Notes: generated by a model from the sequence alone, not told the origin. Counted from the stretch's first letter, positions 34,619 through 43,692 are shown. The stretch: DNA of 64,000 nucleotides from Pseudomonas viridiflava (GCF_900590885.1 NZ_UUON01000051.1:310001-374000); one strand, 5' to 3'. Made by a program: numbers and translations.

Positions 34619-34897
34619 ATGGGCATTTTTGACTGGAAACACTGGATCGTCATTCTGGTAGTCGTGGTACTGGTGTTTGGCACCAAGAAACTCAAGAACC
34701 TGGGCACCGACGTGGGCGAGTCGATCAAGGGCTTTCGTAAAGCCATGAACGACGATGAAAAGCCCGCCGACCCAGCCGTCAATCCGGTGCCACCGGCGCA
34801 GCCTGTACACCCGCAGGCCACCCAGCCGATCACCGAGCGTCGTACCTTCGACGTGCAGGCTGAGAAAGTCGAAGAGCCAACCCGCAAAGACGTGTGA
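34619..34897 (+). CDS. tatA: Twin-arginine translocase subunit TatA
   Basis: Pore-forming subunit of the Tat system, which exports folded proteins. The 92 residues have one N-terminal membrane helix (about 8-21), the FGTKKL hinge and an amphipathic helix (LGTDVGESIKGFRKAM), followed by an acidic/Pro tail. First of tatABC, 26 bases after hisE. Confidence 0.95.
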   Translation: MGIFDWKHWIVILVVVVLVFGTKKLKNLGTDVGESIKGFRKAMNDDEKPADPAVNPVPPAQPVHPQATQPITERRTFDVQAEKVEEPTRKDV

Positions 34898-34907
34898 GCA
34901 CTGACTA

Positions 34908-35315
34908 ATGTTTGGTATCAGCTTCTCTGAACTGCTCCTCGTCGGCCTCGTGGCCCTGCTGGTACTCGGGCCGGAACGCCTGCCCGGTGCAGCGCGCACG
35001 GCCGGCCTGTGGATCGGGCGCCTGAAACGCAGTTTCAACGCCATCAAACAGGAAGTTGAACGGGAAATCGGCGCCGACGAAATCCGCCGGCAACTGCACA
35101 ACGAACACATCCTGTCGTTGGAGCAGGAGGCACGCAAGATTCTGTCGCCCGTGCAGGAACCGGCCAAGCCGGTGGAGCCTGCGGTCGAAAACAGCATCGC
35201 ACCGGCGCCCGTCGCCGACGTCCCGCCTGCCGCTCCCACCCCGACCGAGCCAGCGCCGGTGCCCGTTGCGGCGCCCGCTCCCCATGACCCTACATTGCCG
35301 CCGCGAGCCCCATGA
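34908..35315 (+). CDS. tatB: Twin-arginine translocase subunit TatB
   Basis: Receptor subunit that with TatC recognises twin-arginine signals. The 135 residues show MFGISFSELLLVGLVALLVLGPERLP, with the conserved Glu in the membrane helix and the GPERLP hinge, an amphipathic helix and a Pro/Ala-rich tail. Overlaps the tatC ATG by four bases. Confidence 0.95.
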   Translation: MFGISFSELLLVGLVALLVLGPERLPGAARTAGLWIGRLKRSFNAIKQEVEREIGADEIRRQLHNEHILSLEQEARKILSPVQEPAKPVEPAVENSIAPAPVADVPPAAPTPTEPAPVPVAAPAPHDPTLPPRAP

Positions 35316-36103
35316 GCGCTGATAAACCGGAAAACGACCAGCATATGCCGCTGGTCTCGCACCTCACCGAGCTGCGTACCCGCCTGCTGCGTTGCGTAGC
35401 GGCGATTTTCATCATCTTTGCCGGGTTGTTTGCCTTTACCCAGCAGATCTACACCTTCGTCTCCACGCCGCTGCGCCAGTACCTGCCGGCCGGCGCGACG
35501 ATGATCGCCACCGATGTGTCGTCGCCGTTCCTCACGCCGCTGAAGCTGACCATGATGGTCTCGCTGTTCCTGGCGATCCCGGTGATCCTGCACCAGATCT
35601 GGGGCTTTATCGCGCCAGGCCTGTACAAGCATGAAAAGCGCATCGCCGTGCCATTGCTGGTGTCGAGCATCCTGCTGTTCTACACCGGCATGGCCTTCGC
35701 GTACTTCCTGGTGTTCCCGCTGATCTTCAAGTTCTTCGCCGCCGCCACCCCGGCCGGCGTGGAGATGATGACCGACATCACCAGCTACCTCGACTTCGTG
35801 ATGACGCTGTTCTTCGCCTTTGGCGTGGCCTTCGAAATCCCTGTAGCCGTGGTGCTGCTGGTGTGGATCGGCGTGGTCAACGTGGCGTACCTGAAGAAGA
35901 TCCGCCCGTACGTGATCATCGGCTGCTTTGTGGTCGGCATGATCCTCACGCCGCCGGACATCTTCTCGCAGACCTTGCTGGCCGTGCCGATGTGGATGCT
36001 GTTCGAGATCGGCATCCTGTTCAGCAGCTTGATCACCAAGCGCGGCGAACACCCGGATGACCAACCCGCCGACGACGAACAGCCGCCAGCGACCCAGCCG
36101 TGA
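35312..36103 (+). CDS. tatC: Twin-arginine translocase subunit TatC
   Basis: Polytopic core of the Tat receptor, 263 residues, six membrane helices. LVSHLTELRTRLLR at the N-terminus and the FxxE-type region FAFGVAFEIPV are signatures for signal-peptide binding. The TGA overlaps the GTG start of rsmE (GTGA). Confidence 0.96.
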   Translation: MSADKPENDQHMPLVSHLTELRTRLLRCVAAIFIIFAGLFAFTQQIYTFVSTPLRQYLPAGATMIATDVSSPFLTPLKLTMMVSLFLAIPVILHQIWGFIAPGLYKHEKRIAVPLLVSSILLFYTGMAFAYFLVFPLIFKFFAAATPAGVEMMTDITSYLDFVMTLFFAFGVAFEIPVAVVLLVWIGVVNVAYLKKIRPYVIIGCFVVGMILTPPDIFSQTLLAVPMWMLFEIGILFSSLITKRGEHPDDQPADDEQPPATQP

Positions 36104-36807
36104 ACCTGCTGCTGCTGGAAGAGGCCGACTTTATCGCGGCCGACCGCGTGGTGCTGCGTGATCGGCGCCTGGTACACATGCAGGAAGTCCACCGCGCGGC
36201 GGTGGGCGACACCCTGCGCGTGGGCCGCATCGGCGGGCTGATGGGCAACGCACAGCTGCTGCGCCTGGAAGCTGGTGAGGCCGAGTTGCAAGTCAGCTTC
36301 GACCTGCCGCCCCCGGCCAAACTGCCCCTGACCCTGCTGCTGGCCCTGCCGCGCCCGAAGATGCTGCGCCGGGTCCTGCAAACCGTGGCGGCCATGGGCG
36401 TGCCCAAGGTGGTGCTGGTCAACAGCTACCGGGTCGAGAAAAGTTTCTGGCAAACCCCGTTCCTGGAACCCGAGGCGATTCGTGAACAACTGATCCTCGG
36501 CCTGGAACAGGCACGCGACACGGTGCTGCCCGAGATCATCATCGAGAAGCGCTTCAAACCCTTCGTCGAAGACCGCCTGCCGGCCATGACCGAGGGCACT
36601 CTGGGCCTGATCGGTCATCCGGGCGATTACCCCGCCTGCCCGCGCGGGCTGGACGAGCCTGTGACCCTGGCGATTGGCCCGGAAGGTGGCTGGATCCCCT
36701 ACGAGGTCGACTTACTGTCCAAGGCCGGCCTGCAGCCAGTGCAACTCGGCGCCCGCATCCTGCGCGTCGAAACCGCCGTGACCGCCCTGCTCGCCCGCCT
36801 CTTCTAA
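36100..36807 (+). CDS. rsmE: 16S rRNA m3U1498 methyltransferase
   Basis: SPOUT-family SAM methyltransferase acting on U1498 of 16S rRNA. The 235 residues end with the knotted SAM-binding signatures AIGPEGGW and LGARILRVETAVTALLA, and an N-terminal PUA-like domain contains HMQEVHRAAVGD. GTG start coupled to tatC. It ends the co-directional run and is followed by a REP doublet. Confidence 0.94.
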   Translation: MNLLLLEEADFIAADRVVLRDRRLVHMQEVHRAAVGDTLRVGRIGGLMGNAQLLRLEAGEAELQVSFDLPPPAKLPLTLLLALPRPKMLRRVLQTVAAMGVPKVVLVNSYRVEKSFWQTPFLEPEAIREQLILGLEQARDTVLPEIIIEKRFKPFVEDRLPAMTEGTLGLIGHPGDYPACPRGLDEPVTLAIGPEGGWIPYEVDLLSKAGLQPVQLGARILRVETAVTALLARLF

Positions 36808-36821
36808 CCCACCACAAATCC

Positions 36822-36914
36822 AATGTGGGAGGGGGCTTGCCCCCGATGGCGGGCTGTCAGTTGATATATCTGTAGCTGACACACCGCTACGGGGGCAAGC
36901 CCCCTCCCACATTG
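36822..36914. repeat. Inverted REP doublet (REPIN-like)
   Basis: Two mirrored REP arms 15 bases after rsmE with about 40 bases between them; the right arm reads CGGGGGCAAGCCCCCTCCCACATT. Confidence 0.9.
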
Positions 36915-36995
36915 GTACCGCGTCGCTACAGAATCCTGTGCCACAGCCGATAACCCCTGAATAAGTCCAAGCCTTGTTCCAGGGGAGTTCGCAGC

Positions 36996-38912
36996 ATGTA
37001 TCGTTGGTTAGCCGAAAAGCTGGGGAATGTCAGCGTCAAAACCAAACTGGGCGTCGGTTTCGGCCTGGTGTTGCTGCTCACATTGATGATCACCTTCACC
37101 GGCTGGAAAGGCCTGGGCGACGTGATCAGTCGGGGCGACAAGCTGGGTTATATTTCCAGCCTCAACGGGCTGACCAAGGACTTGCGCCTGGCACGCCTGG
37201 ACTTCGAAATGCGTCGCGGCGAACAAGGTACCGGCGCGGTCACCGAGTTGCTGACTCAACTGGAAACGGGCTTGAAAAAGGCCGCCGAGCTGATCGAACA
37301 GCCCGATGACAAGGCCCTGGTCGAACAGCAACAGGACGCCCTGAACCAATACAAAAAGGCCTTCAACGCCATGGTCCAGGCCGGCCTCAAGCGTGAAGGC
37401 GCGCGCAGCAAGCTCGGCGACACGGCCGACAATGCCGTGGCGAAAGTCAACGAAGTCGAGAAAACCCTGCTGAAAGGCGACAGCGTCACTCAGTTCAATA
37501 GCGTGGTCGACCTGAGCAAGCTGATCCAGCAAGCACGCTTCCAGGTGCGCGGCTACACCTACAGCGGCAAGGTCGAAGCCGAACAGCCGGCCCTGGATGC
37601 CATTGACAACGCCCTGAAGAAAATCACCGAACTCGACGGCCAACTGCCTGCGCAGTTCCAGGCCAACCTGCAAGAGGCCAGCACCTCGCTGCAGGCCTAC
37701 CGCGCCGCCGTCAGCCAGTACCGCGATTCCCAGGTCGCCAGTGCGGCCGCCCTGAAAATCATGGTCGCCCAAGGCGATGTCCTGATGGGCCACAGCGAAA
37801 AACTCACGACCTCCCAGACCGTGGTGCGCGACACCGATGCCGCGAACGCGAAAAACCTGTTGCTGCTGGCCACCGTGCTGGCGCTGATCTTCGGCCTGGT
37901 CGCCGCCTGGGCCATCACCCGCCAGATCACCATTCCGCTGAACCAGACGCTGCTGGTGGCCGAGCGCGTGGCCTCGGGCGACCTGAGCCACAACCTCACC
38001 TCGCTGCGCCAGGACGAGCTGGGCCAGTTGCAACGCGCCATGCAAAGCATGAGCGTGGGCCTGCGCGAATTGATTGGCGGCATCAGCGACGGCGTCACCC
38101 AGATCGCCAGCGCCGCCGAGCAGCTCTCGGCCGTGACCGAGCAGACCAGCGCCGGGGTCAATAGCCAGAAGGTCGAGACCGACCAGGTGGCCACCGCCAT
38201 GAATGAAATGGCCGCCACCGTGCAGGAAGTCGCGCGCAATGCCGAGGAAGCTTCTGAGGCCGCCGTAGCCGCCGACCAGCAGGCCCGCGAAGGCGACAAG
38301 GTGGTCGGTGAAGCCATCGCCCAGATCGAACGCCTGGCCACCGAGGTGGGCAATTCCACCGAGGCCATGGGCCATCTGCAACGCGAAAGCGACAAGATCG
38401 GCAGCGTGCTCGACGTGATCAAATCCGTGGCCCAGCAAACCAACCTGCTGGCCCTCAACGCTGCGATTGAAGCGGCACGCGCCGGTGAAGCCGGGCGTGG
38501 GTTTGCCGTGGTGGCGGATGAAGTGCGCAGCCTGGCCCAGCGCACGCAAAAATCCACCGAAGAGATCGAAGAGCTGATTGTCGGCCTGCAAACCGGCACC
38601 CAGCAGGTGGCGAGCATCATGGACAACAGCCGCAGCCTCACCGACAGCAGCGTCGAACTGACCCGCCGCGCCGGCAGCGCCCTGGGCAACATCACCCGGA
38701 CGGTCTCGACCATCCAGGCGATGAACTCGCAGATCGCCACCGCCGCCGAGCAACAGAGCGCCGTGGCCGAGGAGATCAACCGCAGCGTGCTCAACGTGCG
38801 CGATGTGTCCGAACAGACCTCGGCCGCCAGCGAAGAAACCGCCGCCTCCAGCGCCGAACTGGCGCGCCTGGGGATTTACCTGCAAACCCTGGTGGGTCGC
38901 TTCAAGGTCTGA
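36996..38912 (+). CDS. Methyl-accepting chemotaxis protein, HBM type (McpK/McpS-like)
   Basis: Chemoreceptor of 638 residues. The first membrane helix (about 18-37) is followed by a long helical periplasmic bimodular (HBM) domain (about 40-285), a second membrane helix (LLLLATVLALIFGLVAAWAI, about 288-307), HAMP and the signalling domain with tip NAAIEAARAGEAGRGFAVVADEVRSLAQRTQKS. HBM receptors of pseudomonads sense TCA-cycle acids (McpS in P. putida, McpK for 2-oxoglutarate in P. aeruginosa). The position directly after rsmE matches McpK. Ligand here is inferred only. No C-terminal CheR-binding pentapeptide is seen. Confidence 0.9.
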   Translation: MYRWLAEKLGNVSVKTKLGVGFGLVLLLTLMITFTGWKGLGDVISRGDKLGYISSLNGLTKDLRLARLDFEMRRGEQGTGAVTELLTQLETGLKKAAELIEQPDDKALVEQQQDALNQYKKAFNAMVQAGLKREGARSKLGDTADNAVAKVNEVEKTLLKGDSVTQFNSVVDLSKLIQQARFQVRGYTYSGKVEAEQPALDAIDNALKKITELDGQLPAQFQANLQEASTSLQAYRAAVSQYRDSQVASAAALKIMVAQGDVLMGHSEKLTTSQTVVRDTDAANAKNLLLLATVLALIFGLVAAWAITRQITIPLNQTLLVAERVASGDLSHNLTSLRQDELGQLQRAMQSMSVGLRELIGGISDGVTQIASAAEQLSAVTEQTSAGVNSQKVETDQVATAMNEMAATVQEVARNAEEASEAAVAADQQAREGDKVVGEAIAQIERLATEVGNSTEAMGHLQRESDKIGSVLDVIKSVAQQTNLLALNAAIEAARAGEAGRGFAVVADEVRSLAQRTQKSTEEIEELIVGLQTGTQQVASIMDNSRSLTDSSVELTRRAGSALGNITRTVSTIQAMNSQIATAAEQQSAVAEEINRSVLNVRDVSEQTSAASEETAASSAELARLGIYLQTLVGRFKV

Positions 38913-39084
38913 AGCCCTTTCGCGGCGGCCATCAGAGCCGCCGCCTTTCAATTTGTGAAATTTCCTACGCGTTTATCAGGTCGTGATTCACACGCCCGGC
39001 GCCGAATAAAAGTAGCGTTTCAATGCTCCTGACGTGTGTCAGGCGGTTCCCGAAACGCTCCTTTTGATTCGTTGGAGGTTCACC

Positions 39085-40992
39085 ATGTTTCGTCCACTGA
39101 CCCGCCTGCTGGGCAATATCAGCATCACCCTCAAACTCGCGCTGGGCTTTGGCCTGGTGCTCAGCCTCAGCCTTGTCATCGCGATAACGGGCTGGCAAGC
39201 CTTGAACACATCACTCGAACGCTCGCAAACACTCACGCAGCTCTCGCAACTGGCCGTTGTCGGCGAAGAGCTGCGCGCCGACCGTATTGTGTATCGCACC
39301 GTGAATGACGCCGAGAGCCTGAACAAGATCGGCCTGCACATGGAGAAGATCGACAGGAACCTGGCCGAACTCGCGCCACGGCTTACCGACCCGGCCAACC
39401 AACAACAACTGCAGGAAAGCCGCCGCATTACCACCAGTTTCAAAACCGCCCTGGGGGGCCTGGAAGGGCTTATCAAGCAACGCGAAGGTGCCCGCGAACT
39501 GCTCAAGCGCAGTTCGGTGCACAGCAGCGACAGCCTCTCGGAGCTGTCCAGCAACCTGCCCAATCAAGACGATGAAAAAGCCCTCGACGCCATAGAGCAA
39601 CTGCGCCAGGCCATGGAACAAGCCGAGGACCGCGCCCAGAGCCCCGCGTGGGCCTCCGATACACTGGAGGCCTACGCCAACGGCGTGAATGACGCACTGC
39701 TGGCCCTCGACCGCGCCCAGGCGGTGGTCAGCGCATTACCGGTGGATGCCGGCGCGCTGAAAAGCGCCCTGCTTGACTACCGCACCCAAATAACCAGCCT
39801 CAGGGAAGCCCAGCTCACCACCGAGACCAGCCAGAACCAACTTGAGCAGTGGCTGGATCAGTTGCTCAAGGCAAGCGACCTGTTGAGTCAGGACCAAACC
39901 GCCAAGCGCGACAGCGAAGCCAGCCTCGCCCGCAGCGTGCTGCTGTACATCACCGCTGCCGCATTGCTGCTCGGCGCCCTCGCCGCCTGGCTGATCGCCG
40001 GCCAGATCGTTGCGCCGCTGCGCCAGGCCCTGCACGCAGCCAATCAGATTGCCGAGGGCAACCTCACCCAAACCCTCCAGACCCAGCGCCGCGACGAGCT
40101 GGGGCAGCTGCAACGCAGCATCGGGCAAATGACCGCCAACCTGCGCGGGCTGATCGGCAGCATCGGCGAGAGTGCACGGCTGATCGCCAGCAGCGCCGAG
40201 CAGTTGTCCGCCGTCACCGCGCAAACCCGTGCCGGGATCGACGACCAGAAGCTCGAGACCGAACAGGTGGCCACTGCCATGAACCAGATGCTCGCCACCT
40301 CCCAGGAAGTCGCGCGCCACGCCGAGCAAGCCTCCGTTGCGGCCACCGAGGCCGACCAGCAGGCGGGGGCCGGCGACCAGGTGGTCGCTGAAGCAATCAC
40401 GCACATCGAGCACCTGGCGCAAGAAATGGCGCGTTCAAGCCAGGCCATGCGCGGGTTGCAAGAGGAATCCCAGAAGATCGGCAGCGTGCTGGAGGTGATC
40501 AAGTCGGTGTCGGAGCAGACCAACTTGCTGGCCCTCAACGCCGCCATCGAAGCGGCCCGTGCCGGCGAGGCGGGACGCGGCTTTGCGGTGGTCGCCGACG
40601 AGGTGCGCGGGTTGGCGCAACGCACGCAACAATCGGCCGAGGAAATCGAAGCGCTGATCAGCGGATTGCATCGGGGCACGCAGCAGGTGGCCGACATCAT
40701 GGATAACAGTCGCAGCCTGACCGACAACAGCGTGCAGCTGACCCGCCGCGCGGGGGACGCGCTGGCCAGCATCACGCGTACCGTGTCGGTGATCCAGGAG
40801 ATGAACCCGCAGATCGCCGCGGCGGCCGAGGAACAGACGGCGGTGGCCGAAGAGATCAACCGCAGCGTGCTGAAGGTCAAGGATGTGTCGGAACAGACCT
40901 CGGCCGCGAGTCAGGAGACGGCGGCGGCCAGTGTCGAACTGGCCCGCCTGGGCATGGATTTACAGGCGCTGGTGGGCAAGTTCAACGTCTAG
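39085..40992 (+). CDS. Second HBM-type chemotaxis protein, tandem paralogue
   Basis: Chemoreceptor of 635 residues with the same layout as its neighbour: membrane helices at about 14-34 and 287-306, HBM-like helical sensor, HAMP, and a nearly identical signalling tip (VVADEVRGLAQRTQQSAEEIEALI). The signalling halves are very similar, whereas the sensor halves share little beyond length, which points to duplication followed by a change of ligand. GGAGG precedes the ATG at 39085 by 7 bases; the frame upstream to 39034 is discounted. It ends 4 bases from the convergent ABC gene's stop, leaving no room for a terminator between them. Confidence 0.9.
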   Translation: MFRPLTRLLGNISITLKLALGFGLVLSLSLVIAITGWQALNTSLERSQTLTQLSQLAVVGEELRADRIVYRTVNDAESLNKIGLHMEKIDRNLAELAPRLTDPANQQQLQESRRITTSFKTALGGLEGLIKQREGARELLKRSSVHSSDSLSELSSNLPNQDDEKALDAIEQLRQAMEQAEDRAQSPAWASDTLEAYANGVNDALLALDRAQAVVSALPVDAGALKSALLDYRTQITSLREAQLTTETSQNQLEQWLDQLLKASDLLSQDQTAKRDSEASLARSVLLYITAAALLLGALAAWLIAGQIVAPLRQALHAANQIAEGNLTQTLQTQRRDELGQLQRSIGQMTANLRGLIGSIGESARLIASSAEQLSAVTAQTRAGIDDQKLETEQVATAMNQMLATSQEVARHAEQASVAATEADQQAGAGDQVVAEAITHIEHLAQEMARSSQAMRGLQEESQKIGSVLEVIKSVSEQTNLLALNAAIEAARAGEAGRGFAVVADEVRGLAQRTQQSAEEIEALISGLHRGTQQVADIMDNSRSLTDNSVQLTRRAGDALASITRTVSVIQEMNPQIAAAAEEQTAVAEEINRSVLKVKDVSEQTSAASQETAAASVELARLGMDLQALVGKFNV

Positions 40993-40995
40993 CCG

Positions 40996-41730
40996 TTACA
41001 ACACCTGGCGCAGGAAGGCCTGGGCGCGCGGGTCTTTCGGCGCATCGAAGAACTGCGCCGGGGCCGCGTCTTCCAGCAATTTGCCGTGGTCGAAGAACAG
41101 CACACGGTCGGCCACTTCGCGGGCAAAGCCCATTTCGTGGGTGACGCAGACCATGGTCATGCCTTCCAGGGCCAGGGTCTTCATCACGTCCAACACTTCG
41201 CCGACCATTTCCGGGTCGAGGGCCGAGGTGGGCTCGTCGAACAGCATCACCTTGGGCTCCATCGCCAGCGCCCGGGCAATGGCCACGCGCTGTTGCTGGC
41301 CGCCGGAGAGGCGCGACGGAAACTCGTTGGCCTTCTGCGCAATGCCGACTTTTTCCAGCAGCGCCAGGGCCTTGGCCTCGCGCTCTTGTTTGCCGCGCTT
41401 GCGCACGACTTTCTGCGCCAGGCACAGGTTTTCCAGCACGGTCATGTGCGGGAACAGGTTGAAATGCTGGAACACCATGCCGACTTCACGGCGATAGGCG
41501 TTCACATCGGTTTTCGGGTCGGCCAGTTGCAGGCCGTCGATGCTCACCGAGCCCGAATCGAACTCTTCCAGGCCATTGAGGCAACGCAGGAAGGTCGACT
41601 TGCCGGAACCGGATGGGCCGATCACCACCAGCACTTCGCCCTTGGCCACCCTTGTGGTGACGTTATCCACCGCGCGCACCACATGGCCACGGGTGTCGAA
41701 GACTTTTACCAGATCGCGAACTTCAATCAC
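40996..41730 (-). CDS. Polar amino acid ABC transporter ATP-binding subunit
   Basis: GlnQ/HisP-type ATPase of 244 residues: Walker A GPSGSGKST, Q-loop FQHFNLFPH, signature LSGGQQQRVAIARAL, Walker B VMLFDEPTSALD and switch His in VTHEMGFA. I chose the GTG at 41730 (MIEVRDLVKVFDT), preceded by GGAGG at 10 bases. An in-frame TTG at 41751 would lie before that ribosome site. It overlaps the permease end by 8 bases. Substrate is probably a polar amino acid; it cannot be told from the ATPase. Confidence 0.92.
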   Translation of the reverse strand: MIEVRDLVKVFDTRGHVVRAVDNVTTRVAKGEVLVVIGPSGSGKSTFLRCLNGLEEFDSGSVSIDGLQLADPKTDVNAYRREVGMVFQHFNLFPHMTVLENLCLAQKVVRKRGKQEREAKALALLEKVGIAQKANEFPSRLSGGQQQRVAIARALAMEPKVMLFDEPTSALDPEMVGEVLDVMKTLALEGMTMVCVTHEMGFAREVADRVLFFDHGKLLEDAAPAQFFDAPKDPRAQAFLRQVL

Positions 41731-42682
41731 TTTGCGCGAGCCTCCGCTCAAGCCGGCTGGCCATTTTCGACAGCGGCAGGTTGATCAGCAGGTACAGGCC
41801 TGCCACGCAGAACAGGATTTCAAACGGCGAGAACGACGTAGTGATCACTTCGCGGCCACTTTTGAGCAGCTCGGTGATCGCAATCACCGACACCAGGGAG
41901 GTGTCCTTGACCAGGCTGATAAATTGCCCGGCCAGCGGCGGCAGCACGCGCTTGAACGCCTGCGGCAACACCACATGGCGCATCGACTGGCCGGCACTCA
42001 TGCCCAGGGAGCGCGCGGCTTCGTTCTGGCCACGGGTGATGGACTGCACGCCGGCGCGCACGATCTCGGCCACATAGGCACCGGTGAACAGCGACAGCGC
42101 GGCGATCCCGGCAAACTCCCGGGACAGGTTGAGTACCGTGCCGATAAAGAAATAGAAAATGAAGATCTGCACCAATAGCGGCGTACCGCGCACCAGTTCG
42201 ACGTAGATCGTCGACAGATCGCGCAGGGTCGGGTTGCTGGACAAGCGGCACAACCCCGTCGCCAAGCCAATCGCCAAGCCGAGGATGCCGGACACCACCG
42301 ACAGCCACAAGGTGGTCCACAAACCCCACATCAACGGCCCCAGCGCCCAGTGCCGGGTCACGCCCACCACGTCGCCTTCGGCCACGTCGTCGCCGCGCGC
42401 CACTTGCAGGCTGTTGTCGGCCACGCTCAGTTTTTGCTCGGCGCCCGCGTCGTTGCGCAGGGTCACTTCGGCGACGTCGCCTTTGCGCACCAGCTCAACG
42501 ACGGTGGAAATATCCGCCGCGCGCTGGGAGGTTTCTGCCTGATAGGCGAAGTATTGCGGTACGCGGTTCCAGCGCCACTCGTAGGACATCAGCGAGGTGG
42601 CGTAGTACAAGGCGCCGGCCAGGCCGACCAGCACCATCACGGTCAGCAGGTGCCAGGGCCATTGGGCTTTTTTCTGTTTCAT
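41723..42682 (-). CDS. Amino acid ABC transporter permease with a periplasmic insert
   Basis: HisM/GlnP-type permease of 319 residues. The C-terminal half is standard (TLWLSVVSGILGLAIG, VELVRGTPLLVQIF, EAARSLGMSAGQSMRHVVLPQA, the EAA loop). Between the first helix (about 12-32) and the second (about 120) lies some 85 residues of soluble, charged sequence, presumably periplasmic, where most permeases have a short loop. The ATG at 42682 (MKQKKAQWPW) is used; the frame upstream comes from the REP. It is the only permease gene in this operon, so it may form a homodimer. Confidence 0.9.
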   Translation of the reverse strand: MKQKKAQWPWHLLTVMVLVGLAGALYYATSLMSYEWRWNRVPQYFAYQAETSQRAADISTVVELVRKGDVAEVTLRNDAGAEQKLSVADNSLQVARGDDVAEGDVVGVTRHWALGPLMWGLWTTLWLSVVSGILGLAIGLATGLCRLSSNPTLRDLSTIYVELVRGTPLLVQIFIFYFFIGTVLNLSREFAGIAALSLFTGAYVAEIVRAGVQSITRGQNEAARSLGMSAGQSMRHVVLPQAFKRVLPPLAGQFISLVKDTSLVSVIAITELLKSGREVITTSFSPFEILFCVAGLYLLINLPLSKMASRLERRLAQSD

Positions 42683-42719
42683 TTCAGGTTCCGGGGTGTG
42701 TGTCGCCTGGCAGGCCGTC

Positions 42720-42806
42720 ATCGGGGGCAAGCCCCCTCCCACCTTTGAAGGTGTTCACAACTCAAAATGTGGGAGGGGCGGTGCGACGATTCGACTTGCC
42801 CCCGAT
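42720..42806. repeat. REP pair between binding-protein and permease genes, one arm insert-bearing
   Basis: The left arm ATCGGGGGCAAGCCCCCTCCCAC is the common form. The right arm contains the CGGTGCGACGATTCGA insert and ends CTTGCCCCCGAT. The pair sits inside the ABC operon, downstream of the highly expressed binding-protein gene. Confidence 0.88.
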
Positions 42807-42828
42807 GAAGCCAACTCGGTATCAGCCC

Positions 42829-43626
42829 TTATTCCATGTCCTTGAGCCACTCGGAGCTCTTGAACCACTTGTCATGGATGCGATCGTAGGTGCCGTCGTT
42901 GCGGATCTGGTGCAGGAAGTTGTTGATGAAGTTGATGCTGTCGTAATCGCCTTTTTTCAGGCCGAACGCCAGGGGTTCGAAGGTGAAGGGTTCTTCGAGG
43001 AACACCAGCTTGCCGTTGCCGACTTTCTTCTCGGCAACCACGTTGTACGGCGCGTCATACACAAAGGCGTCAGCCTTGCCGTTGACCACGTCCAGCACAC
43101 CTTCCTGCTCGTTGTCGTAGCCGTGGTACTTGGCCTTGGAGATCAGCTTCTTGGCGACCATCTCGCCGGTGGTGCCGAGCTTGGAGGTCAGGCGGTATTT
43201 CTCGTCGTTCAAGTCTTTGTAGGACTTGATGGTGCCTTCCAGGTCCTTGCGGATCAGCAGGGTCTGGCCGACCACGATGAAGGGTTCGCTGAAGTTCAGG
43301 CGCAGGTTGCGCTCCTGGGTCAGGGTCATGCCGCTGCCGATCATGTCGAACTTGCCGGTCAGGAACGCCGGGATAATCCCGTCGTAGCCGGTGGACACCA
43401 GCTCCAGCTTGACGCCCATGGACTTGGCCATGGCCTTGAGGATGTCGACTTCGAAGCCGATGATTTCACCGCGCTTGTTGGTCATTTCGAATGGCATGTA
43501 GGTCGGGTCCATGCCGACTTTCAGCGTGCCGCGCTTGACCGCATCATCGATTGCGCCGGCCTGGGCCGCATTCGCGGCAACCAGTGCAGTGACGCCGAGC
43601 AGCAGCATCGAAAGATACTTTTTCAT
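42829..43626 (-). CDS. Amino acid ABC transporter substrate-binding protein
   Basis: Periplasmic family 3 binding protein. Signal peptide MKKYLSMLLLGVTALVAANAAQA precedes GTLKVGMDPTYMPFEM, GFEVDILKAMAKSMG, DGIIPAFLTGKFDMIGSGMTLTQERN and the C-lobe GTTGEM. Arg in TQERN and Asp in AFVYDAPYN are the expected contacts for an amino acid alpha-carboxylate and amine. Candidate starts are TTG 43632, ATG 43629 and ATG 43626; GGGGA lies 7 bases before the last, giving 265 residues. First gene of the operon; ligand is unknown. Confidence 0.92.
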   Translation of the reverse strand: MKKYLSMLLLGVTALVAANAAQAGAIDDAVKRGTLKVGMDPTYMPFEMTNKRGEIIGFEVDILKAMAKSMGVKLELVSTGYDGIIPAFLTGKFDMIGSGMTLTQERNLRLNFSEPFIVVGQTLLIRKDLEGTIKSYKDLNDEKYRLTSKLGTTGEMVAKKLISKAKYHGYDNEQEGVLDVVNGKADAFVYDAPYNVVAEKKVGNGKLVFLEEPFTFEPLAFGLKKGDYDSINFINNFLHQIRNDGTYDRIHDKWFKSSEWLKDME

Positions 43627-43673
43627 CATCAAGTCCCCTGAACCATTCTTGTAAGGTCGGCGCGCAAAAGGGC

Positions 43674-43692
43674 TGCACCATTTCGGGGTGCG
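43674..43692 (-). promoter_or_regulatory. NtrC-like dyad upstream of the ABC operon
   Basis: TGCACCA-TTTCG-GGGTGCG matches the NtrC consensus TGCACCA-N5-TGGTGCA at 12 of 14 positions. It lies 48 bases before the binding-protein start and overlaps the predicted transcription start of the promoter at 43693-43720. It may be an operator of NtrC or another regulator. Confidence 0.4.

Noticed and set aside
37008..38951. 647-codon minus-strand frame opposite the first chemoreceptor
   Set aside because: Gly/Leu/His-rich shadow frame without domains; the chemoreceptor is clear.
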